Source: Planoprotostelium fungivorum (Eukaryota > Evosea > Variosea > Cavosteliida > Cavosteliaceae). From it: a stretch of DNA of 64,000 nucleotides. This document shows positions 33,418-46,359 of this stretch, piece after piece. Location of the stretch: NCBI GenBank assembly GCA_003024175.1, contig MDYQ01000018.1:186001-250000 (forward strand), given 5' to 3'. Within the stretch, counting starts at the first letter, position 1. Each line of letters begins with the position of its first letter. Below the pieces are notes generated by a model that saw only the letters and a program-made list of their open reading frames with translations, made no database searches and was not told the origin of the DNA. A program made the position numbers and the translations under genes.

Positions 33418-33954
33418 CTATGGGGCTTTTGTTTTCGGGACCACATAAAATGGAACGTAAATCTCCTGGAAAGTGTGGACAAACCAGGCCACAGCTTCTC
33501 CTCTCTCACTAAGTCCCTTCCTTAACCCTAGGGGTGTCACACTGGTCGGCTTTAGATATGCTTCTACCGAGGGAACAGGAGAGCGAGGTGCCCGGTGCGG
33601 AAAGAAGGAAAGAGGAGAGAGTGAGTAAAAGTGATTATTTTTTCGTAGAGGAGTGTGAGAGAGAACACTTCGAAGAAAGAGAGAATAGCACGAGAGAATA
33701 CAGAATGGGACGAGAGAAGAGAAGGTGCAATGAGTAGAAGAGAAGGGGCGATCAGTAGAAGAGGGAAAAGAGAAGAAAGGAAGATGTGAGCGTGAGACGT
33801 GAGATGAGAGAATAAAATCCAGAACCATCGAAGATGCAGTGGAGGACGTAGAAGAGTTGAGAGAAGATGAGACTATGAATGAGTGTATCCGCCGATTTAT
33901 TCGGTGATTTCTGTGTGTAATGTGTTGGATTGTATGTAAAGTGGGGTGATCCAT
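33418..33954 (-). CDS. uncertain 178-codon open frame
   Basis: A single uninterrupted minus-strand frame, Ser/Phe/Pro/Leu-rich, opposite a GAGA-rich tract. Its end (WFVHTFQEIYVPFYV) looks somewhat protein-like, but composition bias alone could keep the frame open. It ends at the eIF1 stop region. No domain recognised. I would not annotate it without transcript support. Confidence 0.2.
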   Translation of the reverse strand: MDHPTLHTIQHITHRNHRINRRIHSFIVSSSLNSSTSSTASSMVLDFILSSHVSRSHLPFFSFPSSTDRPFSSTHCTFSSLVPFCILSCYSLFLRSVLSHTPLRKNNHFYSLSPLSFFPHRAPRSPVPSVEAYLKPTSVTPLGLRKGLSERGEAVAWFVHTFQEIYVPFYVVPKTKAP

Positions 33955-33957
33955 GGT

Positions 33958-34459
33958 TTAGAAACCGTGAATCTTGACGTTGCCTTTCTTGCAAATACCC
34001 TCTTCGACGAGAAACTCTTGACAGTTCTTTCTCTGATCCCCCTGTAGTTGAATCACTTTGCCCAGTTCTTCGTGTTCGATAATAGTACCATTACAGCAGA
34101 ACTTCTAAAGAGATGTGAGTCCATACACATCGAAATGTGATCACGAAAATGTATGGATGAGAAAACAGAGAATGGACGATTGGGTACCTGCTTGAGAGCC
34201 TTGAGGACCTTGTCGTAATTGAGCTCTTTGGGGAGGCCCTGAACGGTGGTCAGAGTCTTTCTGGCAGTCCTCTGGTTAATTCGGATGTGGATGTAATTAG
34301 AGGTCTTGCTTCCAAAATCATCCGCCTCCGAGTCAGCAAAAGGATCTACAAATTTCTTCGTCAGTTCTCGTCTAACGTCCAGAATCATGTGGGATATGAT
34401 ATGAATCGTCTGCAATTAGACTACGCACCGAAGGACTGAAGATTTTGAATGTCGGACAT
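33958..34459 (-). CDS. translation initiation factor eIF1 (SUI1)
   Basis: Start-codon fidelity factor of the 43S complex. Three exons: MSDIQNLQSF (34459-34429), then DPFADSEADDFGS with IHIRINQRTARKTLTTVQGL, then KFCCNGTIIEHEELGKVIQL ending KKGNVKIHGF. All hallmarks are present: RTLTTVQG, the GTIIEH strand, GKVIQLQGDQR and C-terminal HGF. The expected length of about 110 residues matches. Divergent from ATG101 across 209 bases. Confidence 0.95.
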
Positions 34460-34668
34460 GAACAAGTGAGTCTTTCCGGTCGGTCTGTATGCATGTAAGA
34501 CGTTGGAACCCCCCCGAGGCTCACCTTGTTGCTGTCCGCTGTTTCTAATGCAGAAGGCCACTATGTCTGGTTGTAGACGTTTATCCCGCGCTGTTTTTTG
34601 CGCATCTTTAGCGAAAAGAAGCAATTTCCTTCTCTGATAAAACAAAGACATCAGCACCATCATTGGAG

Positions 34669-35577
34669 ATGAACACACAGCAATTTCCATTAGAAGTGAT
34701 GGTGATGAGATGGGTTGAGATATGGAGCTGATCTCAGACAGGAAGTCACGCCGAAGCAATTGAAGGAGGTTTTGCAGTGTGAGATTTATCGGGGTACGCG
34801 ATGGTATTGATGATTCGTTTAGGTTTACTTCACACGATCATCTTCAATCGAACATTCGGTGTCGTTCGGCCCAAAGAGAGCGTCGTCGACTTCATCGACT
34901 TCACATACGTGTGTATTTATCCTCTCCTCTCACCATCTCTTCTTCCATCTGACGGACGAAGGTCAAATGTGACGACGAGAGTATAGAGAAGGCAGTCAGT
35001 GAGAGAGCTCATCAGTTCTACGACTCATGGCTGAGAAAGAAATTCGATCCACCACGTAGAGCGGTGATCTAGTTCTTTTCATTCTGAATGATGACGGAAT
35101 CAAAGGTGGTCATCGCCTTCGACGAGAGGAGATATCGGTCTCAGTTGTTTGGTTTTTCCAAAGTCGAAGAAAAGATCAGATGGGAGAACTGGATCCTCCC
35201 ATTCTCATTAGCGAGTGAACAAGACAAAGGTGATTCGGATTTACCATCAATCATCCCCTCATGCAACATCATCACCACCACTCGTCCATCAACTCACGAG
35301 CATCTCACGAGCATCTCACGATCATCACACAACCATCGCTGACAAGATGAAAGGCATGAGCCGAGAGGACCTCCAGAGGGTATTCTTATCCATCTTACGC
35401 TGCATCAACGATAACAAGAATCACATCCCCCCTCTAACAAACAACGAGCTCGTCCCTTTTCCATACGAGATCTATTTTCCATCACCGAACGATGCGATCA
35501 ACAATCAAGGCATCATGGCCACTCTGGGCAGCATGCTGAAGGGTCCTTCCTCTGCACCTTCTCTACTCTTGACGTGA
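34669..35577 (+). CDS. ATG101: autophagy-related protein ATG101
   Basis: ATG101 is a HORMA-fold subunit of the ULK1/ATG1-ATG13 complex. Spliced by eye the chain reads MNTQQFPLE, EVTPKQLKEVLQC, LLHTIIFNRTFGVVRPKE, VVDFIDFTY, KAVSERAHQFYDSW, a segment with ENWILPFSLAS (matching the WExW...V region), and REDLQRVFLSILRCINDNK followed by HIPPL...PFPYEIYFPSPND and a short tail. LHTI.F.R..G, DFIDFTY and the PYEI..PSP end are diagnostic. Joining LQC to LLHT requires a 44-base intron. Together with NOG1 and CHD1 this supports a conserved eukaryotic host region. Confidence 0.87.
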
Positions 35578-35802
35578 TCTCATTCGAGCCACACATCGTC
35601 GGTGATCGAGATGGTGACACCAGCATCGTGGAACGAGGGCTGATGGATGATGATCCGTTCGACAAGAGAGAAGTTGCATTCACTTCACGATTGAATAAAG
35701 AAGACACACGCTGATGATGATGATGGTGTCAACGTCTTTGGATGCATCGATCGTGCGTGATGCATGATGTCAACGAGAGAAAGGAAACACGACGGTGACT
35801 CT
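35578..35802. other. short convergent spacer, nothing recognised
   Basis: 225 bases between the ATG101 stop and the NOG1 stop. Contains AATAAAG at about 35696, a plausible plus-strand polyadenylation signal. Confidence 0.5.
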
Positions 35803-38122
35803 TTATCTGTGGTCTGCAGTACCTCTTCCTCTCTTTCCACTGAAGAGATGTTTCGGCTTCAAGTTTGGAATGTGTCTGTCTGACTCTCCCTTCTTTGCCG
35901 CCTTTCCCATCTTCTTCTGGTTCTTCTTCGCCACACCTTCCACCTTCTCCTTGGCCTGGATGTCCTTGAGTCCACTGTCTCTGCCCGGCGATTTAGACGA
36001 CAGTCGCTGTCGCTTCTGCAACATCTCCTCTCCCGCTCCTTCTAATACGGCCGACACGGAGGCACTTCTCGTCCTCTTGTTGCCGGGGCCGCGAGATTGA
36101 GAGCGGCTTCGTGCGCCTTCTACGGCCTTTGAAGGGTCCATTCCAAGCTCTTCGAGCTGGTCTTCCATGTCATCGATGGAGCCCTTCGTTCTGCCGTTCC
36201 TGGGCATGATGGCGTGGGAGCGACCTCTCTCGGTGCGGGCGATTTCTCTCTGGACGAGCTGAAGGAGGTCAGGAGGTCACGTCTATGCGATCGCACGCGC
36301 GATGATGTGGATGATGATGATGACGTTCTCACCTTCTTGTCTCTGATCTCCTTGACGAGTTCGGCCTGCTCTTCGGTGAGCTCCATCTCTGGATCTTCCT
36401 CCAATCTCTTCTTCTCCAACGCCTCCAGCCTCGTCTCTTCTTCTGCCTCCAGCTCTTCCAACTTTGCGAGAATGTCTGGGTCAACAAAGTCTGCAATGTT
36501 CTGTCCGTTGACAATCTCCGGAACAACGTCGAACCTCCACTCGTCGTCCTTCAGCTTGTACCTCTCTGAAATGACGTCAATCTACAACCTGCCACCGTGT
36601 GATCTCTCACTCTTCCACTCGAGGGAACCAAAGTGTTGCTCCCAGATGGGTTTGAGGAGCTCGTTCTCTTCGTATTGTCGAACGTAATTGTCTGCCTCTG
36701 TTGAAATCTTCTGCATTCTGTTCTTGACAGACTCGGGGATGATAGCACTACGATCCTATGTTTGAGTCAGAACGGTTACACATTGTTGATGTCACGACGT
36801 GTGTGGATACAAGTAGACACATGCGTCGATGAGATGATGAAGACTTTTCACCTTGTCGTCTCTCGGTGTGGGTGTGGCCAAGTGGATTCTGGATAAGATA
36901 TCGTTGGACTTCTTTCCTGACATCTTAGCCTCGACTCGGTTGGCCAAGAGTGTGTCACATGCTGCCTTCTTCACGGCAGAGACACCCTCTTCAGTCATGG
37001 TGCTCATGGGGACGATTGGAATCTCTCCATTGTTCGTCATCTTGTTGATGATCTTCTTGGCCTTGTCTCCCAAATCTTCGAATCGCTGCACGTCGATCTT
37101 GTTGGCACAGATGAGGAGGGGTTTGTTCGTGAAGAGAGGTTTGATGGAATGGAAGAGGTTGGCCTGAGTCTCGAGAGAGTAACCGCACTGCTCGGAGATG
37201 TCTATGACGAAGAGAACGGCGGCCCGAAGATGAGCGAGTGCAGTGATGGACTGCATCTCGATGGTGTTTCTCTGATCGAGGGGATGATCTAAGATACCCG
37301 GGGTGTCGATGACCTGCCATCTCAAGTATTCGTAATCGGTGTGACCAACAAAGAGTGATTTGGTGGTGAAAGGGTAAGGTTGAACCTCGACATCGGCACG
37401 TGTGACCTGATATGAGATGTGAGATGAGTGGAGGAGGAGGAGAGAGTGTTACCTTGTTGAGGAAAGAAGATTTTCCGACGTTGGGGTAACCGCAGAGAAC
37501 GAGGGTGCGGGTGTTGGGATCGATGGAAGGAAGTCTAGAAAGATGCTGTCTGACTTGCTCGAGGTAAGCCAGAGAGGAAGTGTGCCTCTTGATGAGTGTC
37601 GCCATTCTGTAATAAAGTGAGCCTCTGGAGTGATGTGATATGAGAGTTAAGCACGTACCTTCCCAGAGCTGCCTTTTTCAGCTGCTTGCAACGGTAGAGA
37701 GAGTCTCCGTATTTGAGGAGCTTGAGATAGTCATTTGCAATCTGGTCGACCAGATGTCTGGCCGTGTTCAATTGACCCAGGGCGAGCTTGTAATGATCGC
37801 GATCATACAGAATGTTGATGAGATCGGCGTAGAATGGGTGGATGTCCTATCCTTGGGTCAGATCCATCATCCGAGAAAATCATCAGAGATGTGTGCAACT
37901 CACCGTCAACAGAGGAAATTGATCCAAGATGAGAGAGAGCTTATCGTGGCAATTCTGTTGTGTGTATTTCACCTTTCTCATGTAGAAAGCTCGGATACGA
38001 GTGATTGCATAACTGGGATGAACCACCGTGGGAGTCTTTCTCTGTGTCTTTGAGAGCATCACATCGATAAACTCCGTGGCCGTGGGGACCGTGGTGATGG
38101 TCTTGAAGTTATAGAGCACCAT
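35803..38122 (-). CDS. NOG1: nucleolar GTP-binding protein NOG1 (GTPBP4)
   Basis: A GTPase of 60S ribosome assembly. [55 protein letters not shown] and [18 protein letters not shown] match the NOG1 N-terminal helical domain. The G domain follows: GYPNVGKSS (G1, about 37490), [10 protein letters not shown] (G3, about 37300) and ICANKID (G4, about 37105). The C-terminal NOGCT part carries a [17 protein letters not shown] segment, a Glu-rich helix, and a Ser/Arg/Lys-rich tail ending [16 protein letters not shown]. The start aligns exactly with NOG1 of other eukaryotes. Two of its introns are only about 30-40 bases; one contains GTTGTAGATTG about 20 bases before its acceptor. Confidence 0.95.
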
Positions 38123-38465
38123 CTCTTCCTGTCGATGTTAGAGACACTCAATGTGACGCCCTCAGAAGATGAAGAGGGAGGTGTTACCTGTTTGGATGAT
38201 GGTTTGAGAATGAGAAACTGTGACACCCGATTTTTTCTCAGTTCAATGTCGCATTGTGATGAAACCAGAAAAACAAGAGAAGTCAATGGTTCGAATTTAT
38301 TCTCTCTCCAAAGGCGTCACGTTAGAGATGAAGACAATATCCTCTAGTTGATGAAGAGTTCGCGTCACCAAGATAAAGTAAAATCGATTATGTTGAAAGA
38401 GAAGAGTTATTACATGATGACACATTTATCTTTCTTCATCCTTCTCTTCACTGCTTCGATGATCC
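38123..38465. other. spacer upstream of NOG1
   Basis: About 340 bases with no supportable gene; chance frames on both strands. It must contain the NOG1 promoter (minus strand) and the 3' end of the next minus-strand gene. Confidence 0.45.
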
Positions 38466-38872
38466 TCACGCAGCCTGAATGATCTCCTCTGGATCGACGG
38501 ACGTATCAATCTTTCTCATAGAGCACAGCATCCTACCATCTATCTCCACCTTGGATGTTCTGACGGCCTCTAAGCATTCCGAGCCAAGCTTCATCTCACC
38601 GATCATCATCTCCAGCACATCAAGTCTATTCGCTGACTACAGTGTGAATCAGGTTGTTCTTCAAGGCGTCTTGGTTGTTCCATCCATGGTAGGTCTCATC
38701 AGATCGACGTAATACGAAGGGTATTACGTCCACGGTGGAGCCAATAATTTTCTCGATCTTCCTCTTTGAATTTGAGACTTTAAAAGCAAGCAGAGTCGAA
38801 CTCTTTCAACTGCTCTCCGTCACCATCCAAGTGAAGTTCGAAGCATGCCCTGCGATCGTTTGAGCCGATCAT
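38466..38872 (-). CDS. small unidentified gene, structure unresolved
   Basis: The minus strand carries coding-like stretches: MIGSNDRRACFELHLD, then SNSKRKIEKIIGSTVDVIPF, then SANRLDVLEMMIGEMKLGSE and MRKIDTSVDPEEIIQAA before TGA. Joining them needs two introns, one of 46 bases and one of about 79 bases ending GTAG before TCAGCG. Alternative reading also leaves VLRRSDETYHGWNNQDALKN open, so exon choice is uncertain. About 93 residues in the shorter model. Function unknown. Confidence 0.45.
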
Positions 38873-39083
38873 CGATGGTGGTGTTCGTGCGCTCACTTCT
38901 ATCTGTAGAGAGGCCACCTCCTTCTCAACAGATGGAGGACATCACTGCTTAGATGGTAATGATATTCAAACGAGTTACGGAGCAGGGCTGAGAGCTCAGG
39001 TTGATGATCGGTCACCACATCACATTTGACAGAAGATGAAATCATCATCACACAATCTCTCATTCTACACTTCACGATCCTCT
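38873..39083. other. short spacer, nothing recognised
   Basis: About 210 bases between the unresolved small gene and the stop of the 7TM receptor. No motif identified. Confidence 0.4.
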
Positions 39084-42000
39084 TTAATCTCCATAGACAG
39101 ACGCCGGTCCCTCTCCCGACGTCGATTGGTCCGCTCCCGAATTCGTCACGGCCGAGTCCCCGTGAACGCTCGACTCATAGGATGCTTCTATGGTATTCTG
39201 TGACTGCAGAGATTGTGCGGTGGACCCTCCCCTCAAGTCCGTCATTCTCAAGTTGTTCGCCTGCGGTTGATTCGGCCCTCGCGTCTCATCGAGCAGAGAT
39301 CTCCTGCAGCTGCTGATGGTGCGACCGATGAAGACGAAACCGCCGATCTTATTGAAGGTGTTGTAAGTGAAGTAGAGGCAGGGCAGCAGCTCGGTCAGGG
39401 CGAGGCCGACGAAAGAGAATATTGGGCTGATGTTGTTGACGGTGAAGATGATGATGATGAAGATGGAGTGCAGGATGAAAGTGACGGAGAAGACGATGGT
39501 GTTGGTCAAGATGACCTTCTTCGGGGTGGTACCTCGTGTGTCGTTCTCTAGCATGAGGCTGTACAACCTTAAGCCGTAGATGATGAAGAGCACTCCCATC
39601 ACTAAGGAGATGACTGCGATCGCGATCGCATAAGTCAGAGATACGATCTGCGAACGTCAGATCAGTGAGACTCGATGAAAAGAACAATAAAATGAAATAA
39701 ATCCTTCTTCACCTGATCTTTGTGGTTGAGAGAGTTGAACGCGGACAGTGAACGACCACCACATTCGTTTACGATGCCTTTGGATATCTCGTAGAAAGTG
39801 ATGAGGAGGACGATGAACAGGATATAGAGGATGGCATTGACGATGATGACGAGACGGACACCCAATCGAAATATACCCTTCGGTGTGACGGATAGAAGGC
39901 CTCCGGCCATGACCATCCTGTTACAAGTTACGATGATGATCGTGATGTCGATGATGTATCTTTGATGATCGTCTGATGATGTCCATGATGATGGATGACG
40001 ATATCTCACCAGAAGAGGACAATGAGGGTGAATGCAGTGAAGTGTAAGAAGTGCGGCAGGGCGATGAGAACAAAGGTCGTGACCACACCGTCCAGAGAAG
40101 AGAGGAAATAGATTCCACGAATGACACAGAAGGCAAAGATGAAAGGATTGATACAATCGTTGATGACATACCTACCAACATCATCACTGTTATTCCACCA
40201 TTCAAACGTTTCACTCACTCTCTCTTCTTCTTCAACGTGATGTAGAGGATGATGCATGAGACGATGAAGGCGAGGGCGGCAGTTAGAATGTAAAAGGATC
40301 CGAGAATATCGGCCAGGACCAACTCTAAGGGTGCCGTGTCGAGCAGAGTGGCCTCTCTCCACTCTCTCACTCTCACGATGGGGAAGTACATTTGGTTGAT
40401 GCTGCTGTTCAATATCTGACATCATCGTCACAACGACATCATCAGCGGCCACGTGGAGATTGATGATGGTGATGATGATGATGATTGCGATGATGATGTG
40501 ATGATCGTTATGATGATGAAAATCTGGATGGTGATATGATGATCGTGATGATCTTGATGATGATCTGATGATCTTGATGGGTGAATGATACCGAATCGTC
40601 TCACCTCAGAACACAAGAAACGACCCGAAGACACTTGGATCATGCTGACGTTGACATTCATCGGGGTCAGACCGGTGAGAGAACTGTCACTCCTGGCGAA
40701 ATCAAAGGTAGTGTACGACTGTGAATCGGCTCCGATGTCTCTCAGGCCGATGCAGACCTGGAGACTTTCAGACCGAATGATGACGTCATCGTTCACCTGA
40801 ACGGTTCCCAGAACGGGTGAATCGTATGCGATGGCCACACCGTCTCCTTGCAAGACACCGATGGTGACACCCCTTCCATTCTCTACCTGTCTCATTATTC
40901 AATCAATGACAACGAACGAGATATGTATAGAAATACTGATCATTATCGATAGAGGTGAGAAGACGTTGTAGTGATGAGATTCTTCTCTTATGAAATATCT
41001 TTGCTTGTCTTACACACGGTGATATGTTCTCTTATCGTACACGACAGACTCACACTGAACGTTCGACTCTGCCTCGTGTCGATGAAAGGTGGCACCGTCT
41101 TCATCTTCTTACCCAAAAATTGCAGAGAAGACACGGTGGACAGCACGACGCTGATGCAACCCAGGGCAACCGAATTCTCATTGTACCGAATGAAATTGTT
41201 GTCTCCAGTCAGTGTTCCGGTCGTATTGCTGCACATGGAACCCTTTCCCGCTGAAAAAGTCAGTGGCGGGAGATTTGAAATTCGAATCACATGGAATGGC
41301 GGCGGGGAGGGAGGAATAGCACTGCGATGAGCCGCCCGTGCCGCAGGAGCAAGAGATAACGTCTAAATAATCTGAGGTGGATGCCCTGCACACTGCACTG
41401 TTCTTAATGACGTTGGAAGTGCCCGTGCCTTCTATGACTTGGAAGAAAATGTCTTGAGCCGACTTGAAATTTAAACCTGATGGAACGTCAATTTTACGTT
41501 GCAGAAGTACCAATTGATCGTTGTAATAAAAGATTCTCATTCCTACAAATGTGTAGAATGAATGATTTACAATGTTACATCATAAAACTTGTGTTTGTAA
41601 CGATGATGAGCGATAGAATAAATCGTAATGTTTTCATTCTCACCCGATCGAAAAGTGTTCGAGTTGGTCACCGAAGGGCTAGTCCACTGCACACTGCGTG
41701 TGACTGCGGGAGACCACTTACCGCTGGTCCAGGTGTAATGATTCTTCCAGGTGGCCCCTGATCTAAGACAAGACGTTTGATCTTTTCCCGTGAAGGCGTA
41801 ATTGACTCCCACGCTGGCGGTCTCGCTGACGACATCATAGCAACCTTTCTCTGCTTCGCAGGATTCTCTGATGAGATTGTGAGACGTTTCGAAGGGTGTG
41901 TATGTTGATGATGTATGATGATGCACGATGAGCATACACGATCATCGTCATGATGGTGATGATATTATCATGATCATGGAACGATGCCTCTATTTCGTTG

Positions 42001-45000
42001 CGATAGTATTGAATGAAGATGATATGAATCGCAAACTCATGATGACGGATGACGATGATCTCACTTTGTCATGTAGGGAACCAACCACCTCTCTCCCCCT
42101 CCTTTCATCCATCAACAATCATCATATCAAAACACGAGAATGGACTCACGGTCTCCGGTGGAATTTCCGTTGCAAGTGGAAGCGTTGTAGATGTACGTCA
42201 GACAAGAGTTGGGTATGTCCACCTCGATCGGAGCGAGACAGAAGGGCAATCTAAAAATAGCCGCCCACGGTGTATTCGTCGCAGGATAGATACGATTCAT
42301 CGCGCAGGCACCTGTTACGACAAATTAAGACGTTTCACGTGATCGATACCGAGTGTGTCACTTACCTTCCGCTCCTCCACCGACTATGAGAGAGTTGACG
42401 CTGCAGTAACCAGAGTTCTCACATTCTCGTTCGTTTTGACATCTAAAAAAGGTGAGCTGATGAGAGATACAACTCAAAAGTGAATGATAAATGTAGAAAT
42501 GAGAAAGAAGATGAAACAAAAGATTAAAAAAAAAGTAGAATCACAATCGATCTGTGGATGAGCCGGGTGGTTGTGCATTCAAATTGCAAGGCAGAGAGCA
42601 CGATCCCATCTCACTACAACCCGCCACCGTGACATTATCGTAGACCTGAGTGATGTCAATCGATGTCACGTGACGTGTCACACGAAGCTCACTTGATACG
42701 TTTCATCGATGGGGTTGGGCACGATACAGATCTGCCCCGTACAATTGGATGATGTCGATTGAGGTAAGACCTTCACGTACGTGTTTCCTCCGTCTTCGCT
42801 CCAGCCACAGAAATCTCCCTGGCTATTTCATGTGAGTTATATGACATGTGTGTATCAGTGATCAATTCAAATATCACATGTTTCTCTTCTCGTCTTCATT
42901 TTAGTATGATCTTCGTTTTACAACGGAGAGATTCAATACCAGAGATAAGAAGAAAGGATGGTAGATGTAGGAAACGAAAATTTCGATCTCACCTTGTACA
43001 CGCCGTAGTGCACTGTGATCGCGTGAGGTTGCTGCACACTGCAGGATTGACGTTGCAAGTGAAGGAAGAAGCACAATCGGCCGACGAAACCGAGGCCTGT
43101 GGTTCCCACACTTTATCGAAGCACCAATTGAGACAGACGTTCTCCTCGATCAAGCAGGAGGAATCCTCGCAAGAAAGAGACGGACAATTGTAGTTGCTAA
43201 AAATAGATCATTGTCCGTCGCTTCCCTCTCGACTCACCCAGCACACACGGCGTTGATGACGGTGAGGCTATATTTAGCTTCGGGTTCAGTGAAGGGAATC
43301 GGTCTACAATCCATAGATAGAGTCAAATTATAATACCGATCAATCATACTGTTTTCATCCGTGTAGATCAGACCTGTTCGCATTCGGATGAGAACGATAC
43401 GTACGTTACGTCTCACCCCAACTGGTAGCGAGGTCTGTCTTCTGTAATGTATTCATGGATGACAGCAGACAAGCTATAAACTCCCTTCCCTGCCTCTCAC
43501 GATCTACAACGCAAGTCCTCCTCTGCACGTCACACTTGTTATTCCAAGTGGTGCAATCTGCATCGGATACGCAGGATAGAGCTTCTCGTGAGAAGTACTC
43601 GTCCTTACAGCTTCGATACAGATCATAGTCCTCCGTGTTGTAGCCATCGCTCGACGTACAAGATCCTGAAGGGTGTCAGAATCGCATTCAGCTTCACGTT
43701 CCTTTTTTGGCGGGAAAATGAATCACCTGTCTGTGAGATGAACAAGTAATCAGCCAGGGCCGAAGTGACGCAGGAAGTGTCTCCACCTCTTCCGCATCTA
43801 CAACGAGTCAATGGATGTCACATAAGATGTCACGGACAGGGAAGATACCGTGGAGGCGTTGGTCTGAGCACGACTGGACGGTATTTGGACCAATCGGCTG
43901 ACACAGTCGGAATCCCAGCGTCCTAATCTGGAACAGCAAGGATCCGCGTTGTAGTTGTCCGACAGGTAGGGGGAGACGCACTCGGTCGTGTTGACCAGTT
44001 GGACGGAGGAATTATCGTAATCGAGTAGGACTTGGACTAGGGCCTTGCAGCCGTAGTAGTCGTTGGAGTAGGCGAGAGATGCGGTGGAGATCTGAAGAGA
44101 GGTTGGTATGGATGATGATGGGTCGATGATGCGATCGATCATGTGATCGTGTGATCATGTGATGTGGATGATGATGGTGATCGCGATCATGTGGATGAAC
44201 GATCGTGCTATCTCCGCTCATACAAATGATATCGATCATTTCATTCACTCACTTCACTCGCGACAAGCACGGGAAACAGAGTCGTGTTCTGTCCCATGGC
44301 CAACTGCCGTTTCAGTCGATTCTGAACGATCGAAAATCTCCCATAATTACACTCTGAAACCTTCTTCTCTGGATAATAGACAGCCCTGGCTCCCCTACCC
44401 CGTTCACGATCTACAACGCGCCAATCTCCCACCTCGAACTTTCTGAGAAGATTCTGGGGCCCACGGTGACACTTACGTCTGACAATTGAGATTCGTCGAG
44501 GAATACGGAATCTACACCGTTGTAGGTGTAGTTTAAAAGGACGGCGAAGGACAAGACGTTGGCTGCGGGTGGGAAAGATATTTGGGTGTCGTTCAGGATG
44601 AGGTTCTCCCACAGACCCGTCTGTGAAAATGGTCATCAGAAAGAGATGATGATGATCGATTATTGGATGATGAGATGCCGATCATCGATTGGATGATCGG
44701 ATGAACAGTCGATCACTCTGGAGATGATGATGGTGGTGATGAGTGATGATCGAGATGATCACCCTGAGCAATAAGGAGAAGACTGGATAAAAAGGTATAC
44801 TATCTGTCGATGGAAACAGAGTCCAAGTATTAATACATCCAAACTGCCACGCCCTACATTCTCGTCACTCCAATACATCCAAATAAAACGACATCGTTAA
44901 CTCACAGACAGGTGGATGATGTTCCGTTGTAACGAGCGATGTACATGCTTTGCAGCGATCTCGATTGATAATAACTGACTTGATCGAACCTCTTCAGCCT

Positions 45001-46359
45001 TAACGTGTCTCGCGTGTGGTTCGTCCGTAAAACGATCGAATAGGTGTTGGTGTTGTTGCTGTTGAGTTCCCACACGTTGAAGAAGAGATTGAGCATGACC
45101 CAGTCTCGGCCAAAATCGCTGGGGCAGACAAACATGGCAGTCTCATCGTTGCCATAGTTGTTTGAGCCCCAGTATCCATCCGTGGTAGGTGTGACGTCAT
45201 CGAAATCGTAGTAGAAATCTACGTCTACATCAGTGTAGACGGCCACGGAAATCTATTTTTCGAAATTTAATTTTTCGATGATGGCGATGATCATCATCAC
45301 CTGCTCGCATCGTGTGATGTTGTATTGTCTTAACTCGGCGAAGCCCGCGACATCTGTTGTCTTCGTCTCTACGACTCCTGGGATGATACAAGAGTAATCC
45401 GGGAGGGTCGGTGAACATGGTGGTGGTGTGTCATCTCCTTCTGCAGGGGTAATGGAACGAGCGGTGATGTTGAATTTGACGTCGGTTGCAGCGGCTTGCA
45501 CCATGAGAAAGTAAGTTCCGAGTTTATGAGATGGCTCGAAGGCACATTGGACCAATCCTAAGATGGCGTCTGGAAAATAGACGGCTCTCTGTTTGGATGA
45601 GTTAGAGTCGATGGTGGGAGAAGATGGAGTTGGTGATTGAGAAAGATGCACAGATGAGATTCAGATGGAAGTGATTGAGATCGGCTGAATCGGATGCAGT
45701 CGATCGATGGTGAGATGGAATCGATATAGAAGGAGATCTCACGATGAATTCTGTGTCCGTTACGGGAGCCCGATTGTCCATGAGAAGGACCGCGTTTCCA
45801 TATTCTGAAAGGACTCGAACATCTGCGGGTCGGATGAGCGACGAATGAGTTGTATAGATTACCCAGGGAAGAACATGATGATCCTGTCAGCTGAAATCGA
45901 TAATTCGCCGTTTGGGAAGGTCCTAACGTCTGACCTACCAACGTGACTCCATCTTGTAATAATGTCCATTTCTCATCGTATCGTGAACACAGAGAAGCAT
46001 CACACTGTTTATCGTTGATCATTGTGTATAAGATTAGACGTTCACCTTTGTGCACAGTTGGCATGCATTCTGTTTCGTGTAATCACAGATGCAATCTGTG
46101 ATGGGTTGAGGTGCACAAGTCGGACAGACAGTGACCTCTGGATAATATAGTGTCTCATTATAAACCACTGAGAACTGAGCGAAGCTCATCGCCGTCCCCA
46201 AAGCTTCTGCGCTCTTCACGGTGTATTCTACCGATGTTGGGGGTAATGTGCTGGCGACATCTGTATGAATAATGTAAGCGGATCCATACAGCTACATATC
46301 AAAGGTACACACGTGATATGAAAGCAGCCCAGACGAGACATCTCAATAGCTGCCGCATC
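39084..46359 (-). CDS. large receptor: Cys-rich glycosylated ectodomain plus C-terminal 7TM (TOM1/THH1-like)
   Basis: A minus-strand gene with more than 20 short introns. MRQLLRCLVWAAFISHVAS (intron inside) is a signal peptide, followed by VKSAEALGTAMSFAQFSVVY and CPTCAPQPITDCICDYTKQN. A roughly 1,500-residue ectodomain follows, rich in Cys pairs and N-glycosylation sequons (NGTSSTC, NTTECVSP, NASTCNGNSTGD). From about 40410 the C-terminal part is membrane-embedded: GSFYILTAALAFIVSCIILY, INPFIFAFCVIRGIYF, LPHFLHFTAFTLIVLFW, RLVIIVNAILYILFIVLL, VISLVMGVLFIIYGLRLYS, NTIVFSVTFILHSIFIIIIF and SFVGLALTELLPCLYFTY. The ALxxFxxFTxxxLVLFW and LTELLP wording resembles the THH1/TOM1/TOM3 domain. A hydrophilic Ser/Gln-rich tail (~70 residues) follows. 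Probably a surface receptor; whether it couples to G proteins is unknown. It could be two genes if an internal terminator was missed. Confidence 0.65.
40440..40590 (-). repeat. GATGATC-rich simple repeat in a receptor intron
   Basis: The intron just upstream of the first TM exon is almost entirely GATGATG/GATGATC trinucleotide-type sequence. Similar tracts occur at about 44640-44770 and 41885-41970 in other introns of the same gene. Confidence 0.75.

Noticed and set aside
33418-33954. 178-codon minus frame as a confident gene
   Set aside because: Lies opposite a GAGA-rich tract, is Ser/Phe/Pro-rich and has no domain; kept only as a low-confidence entry.
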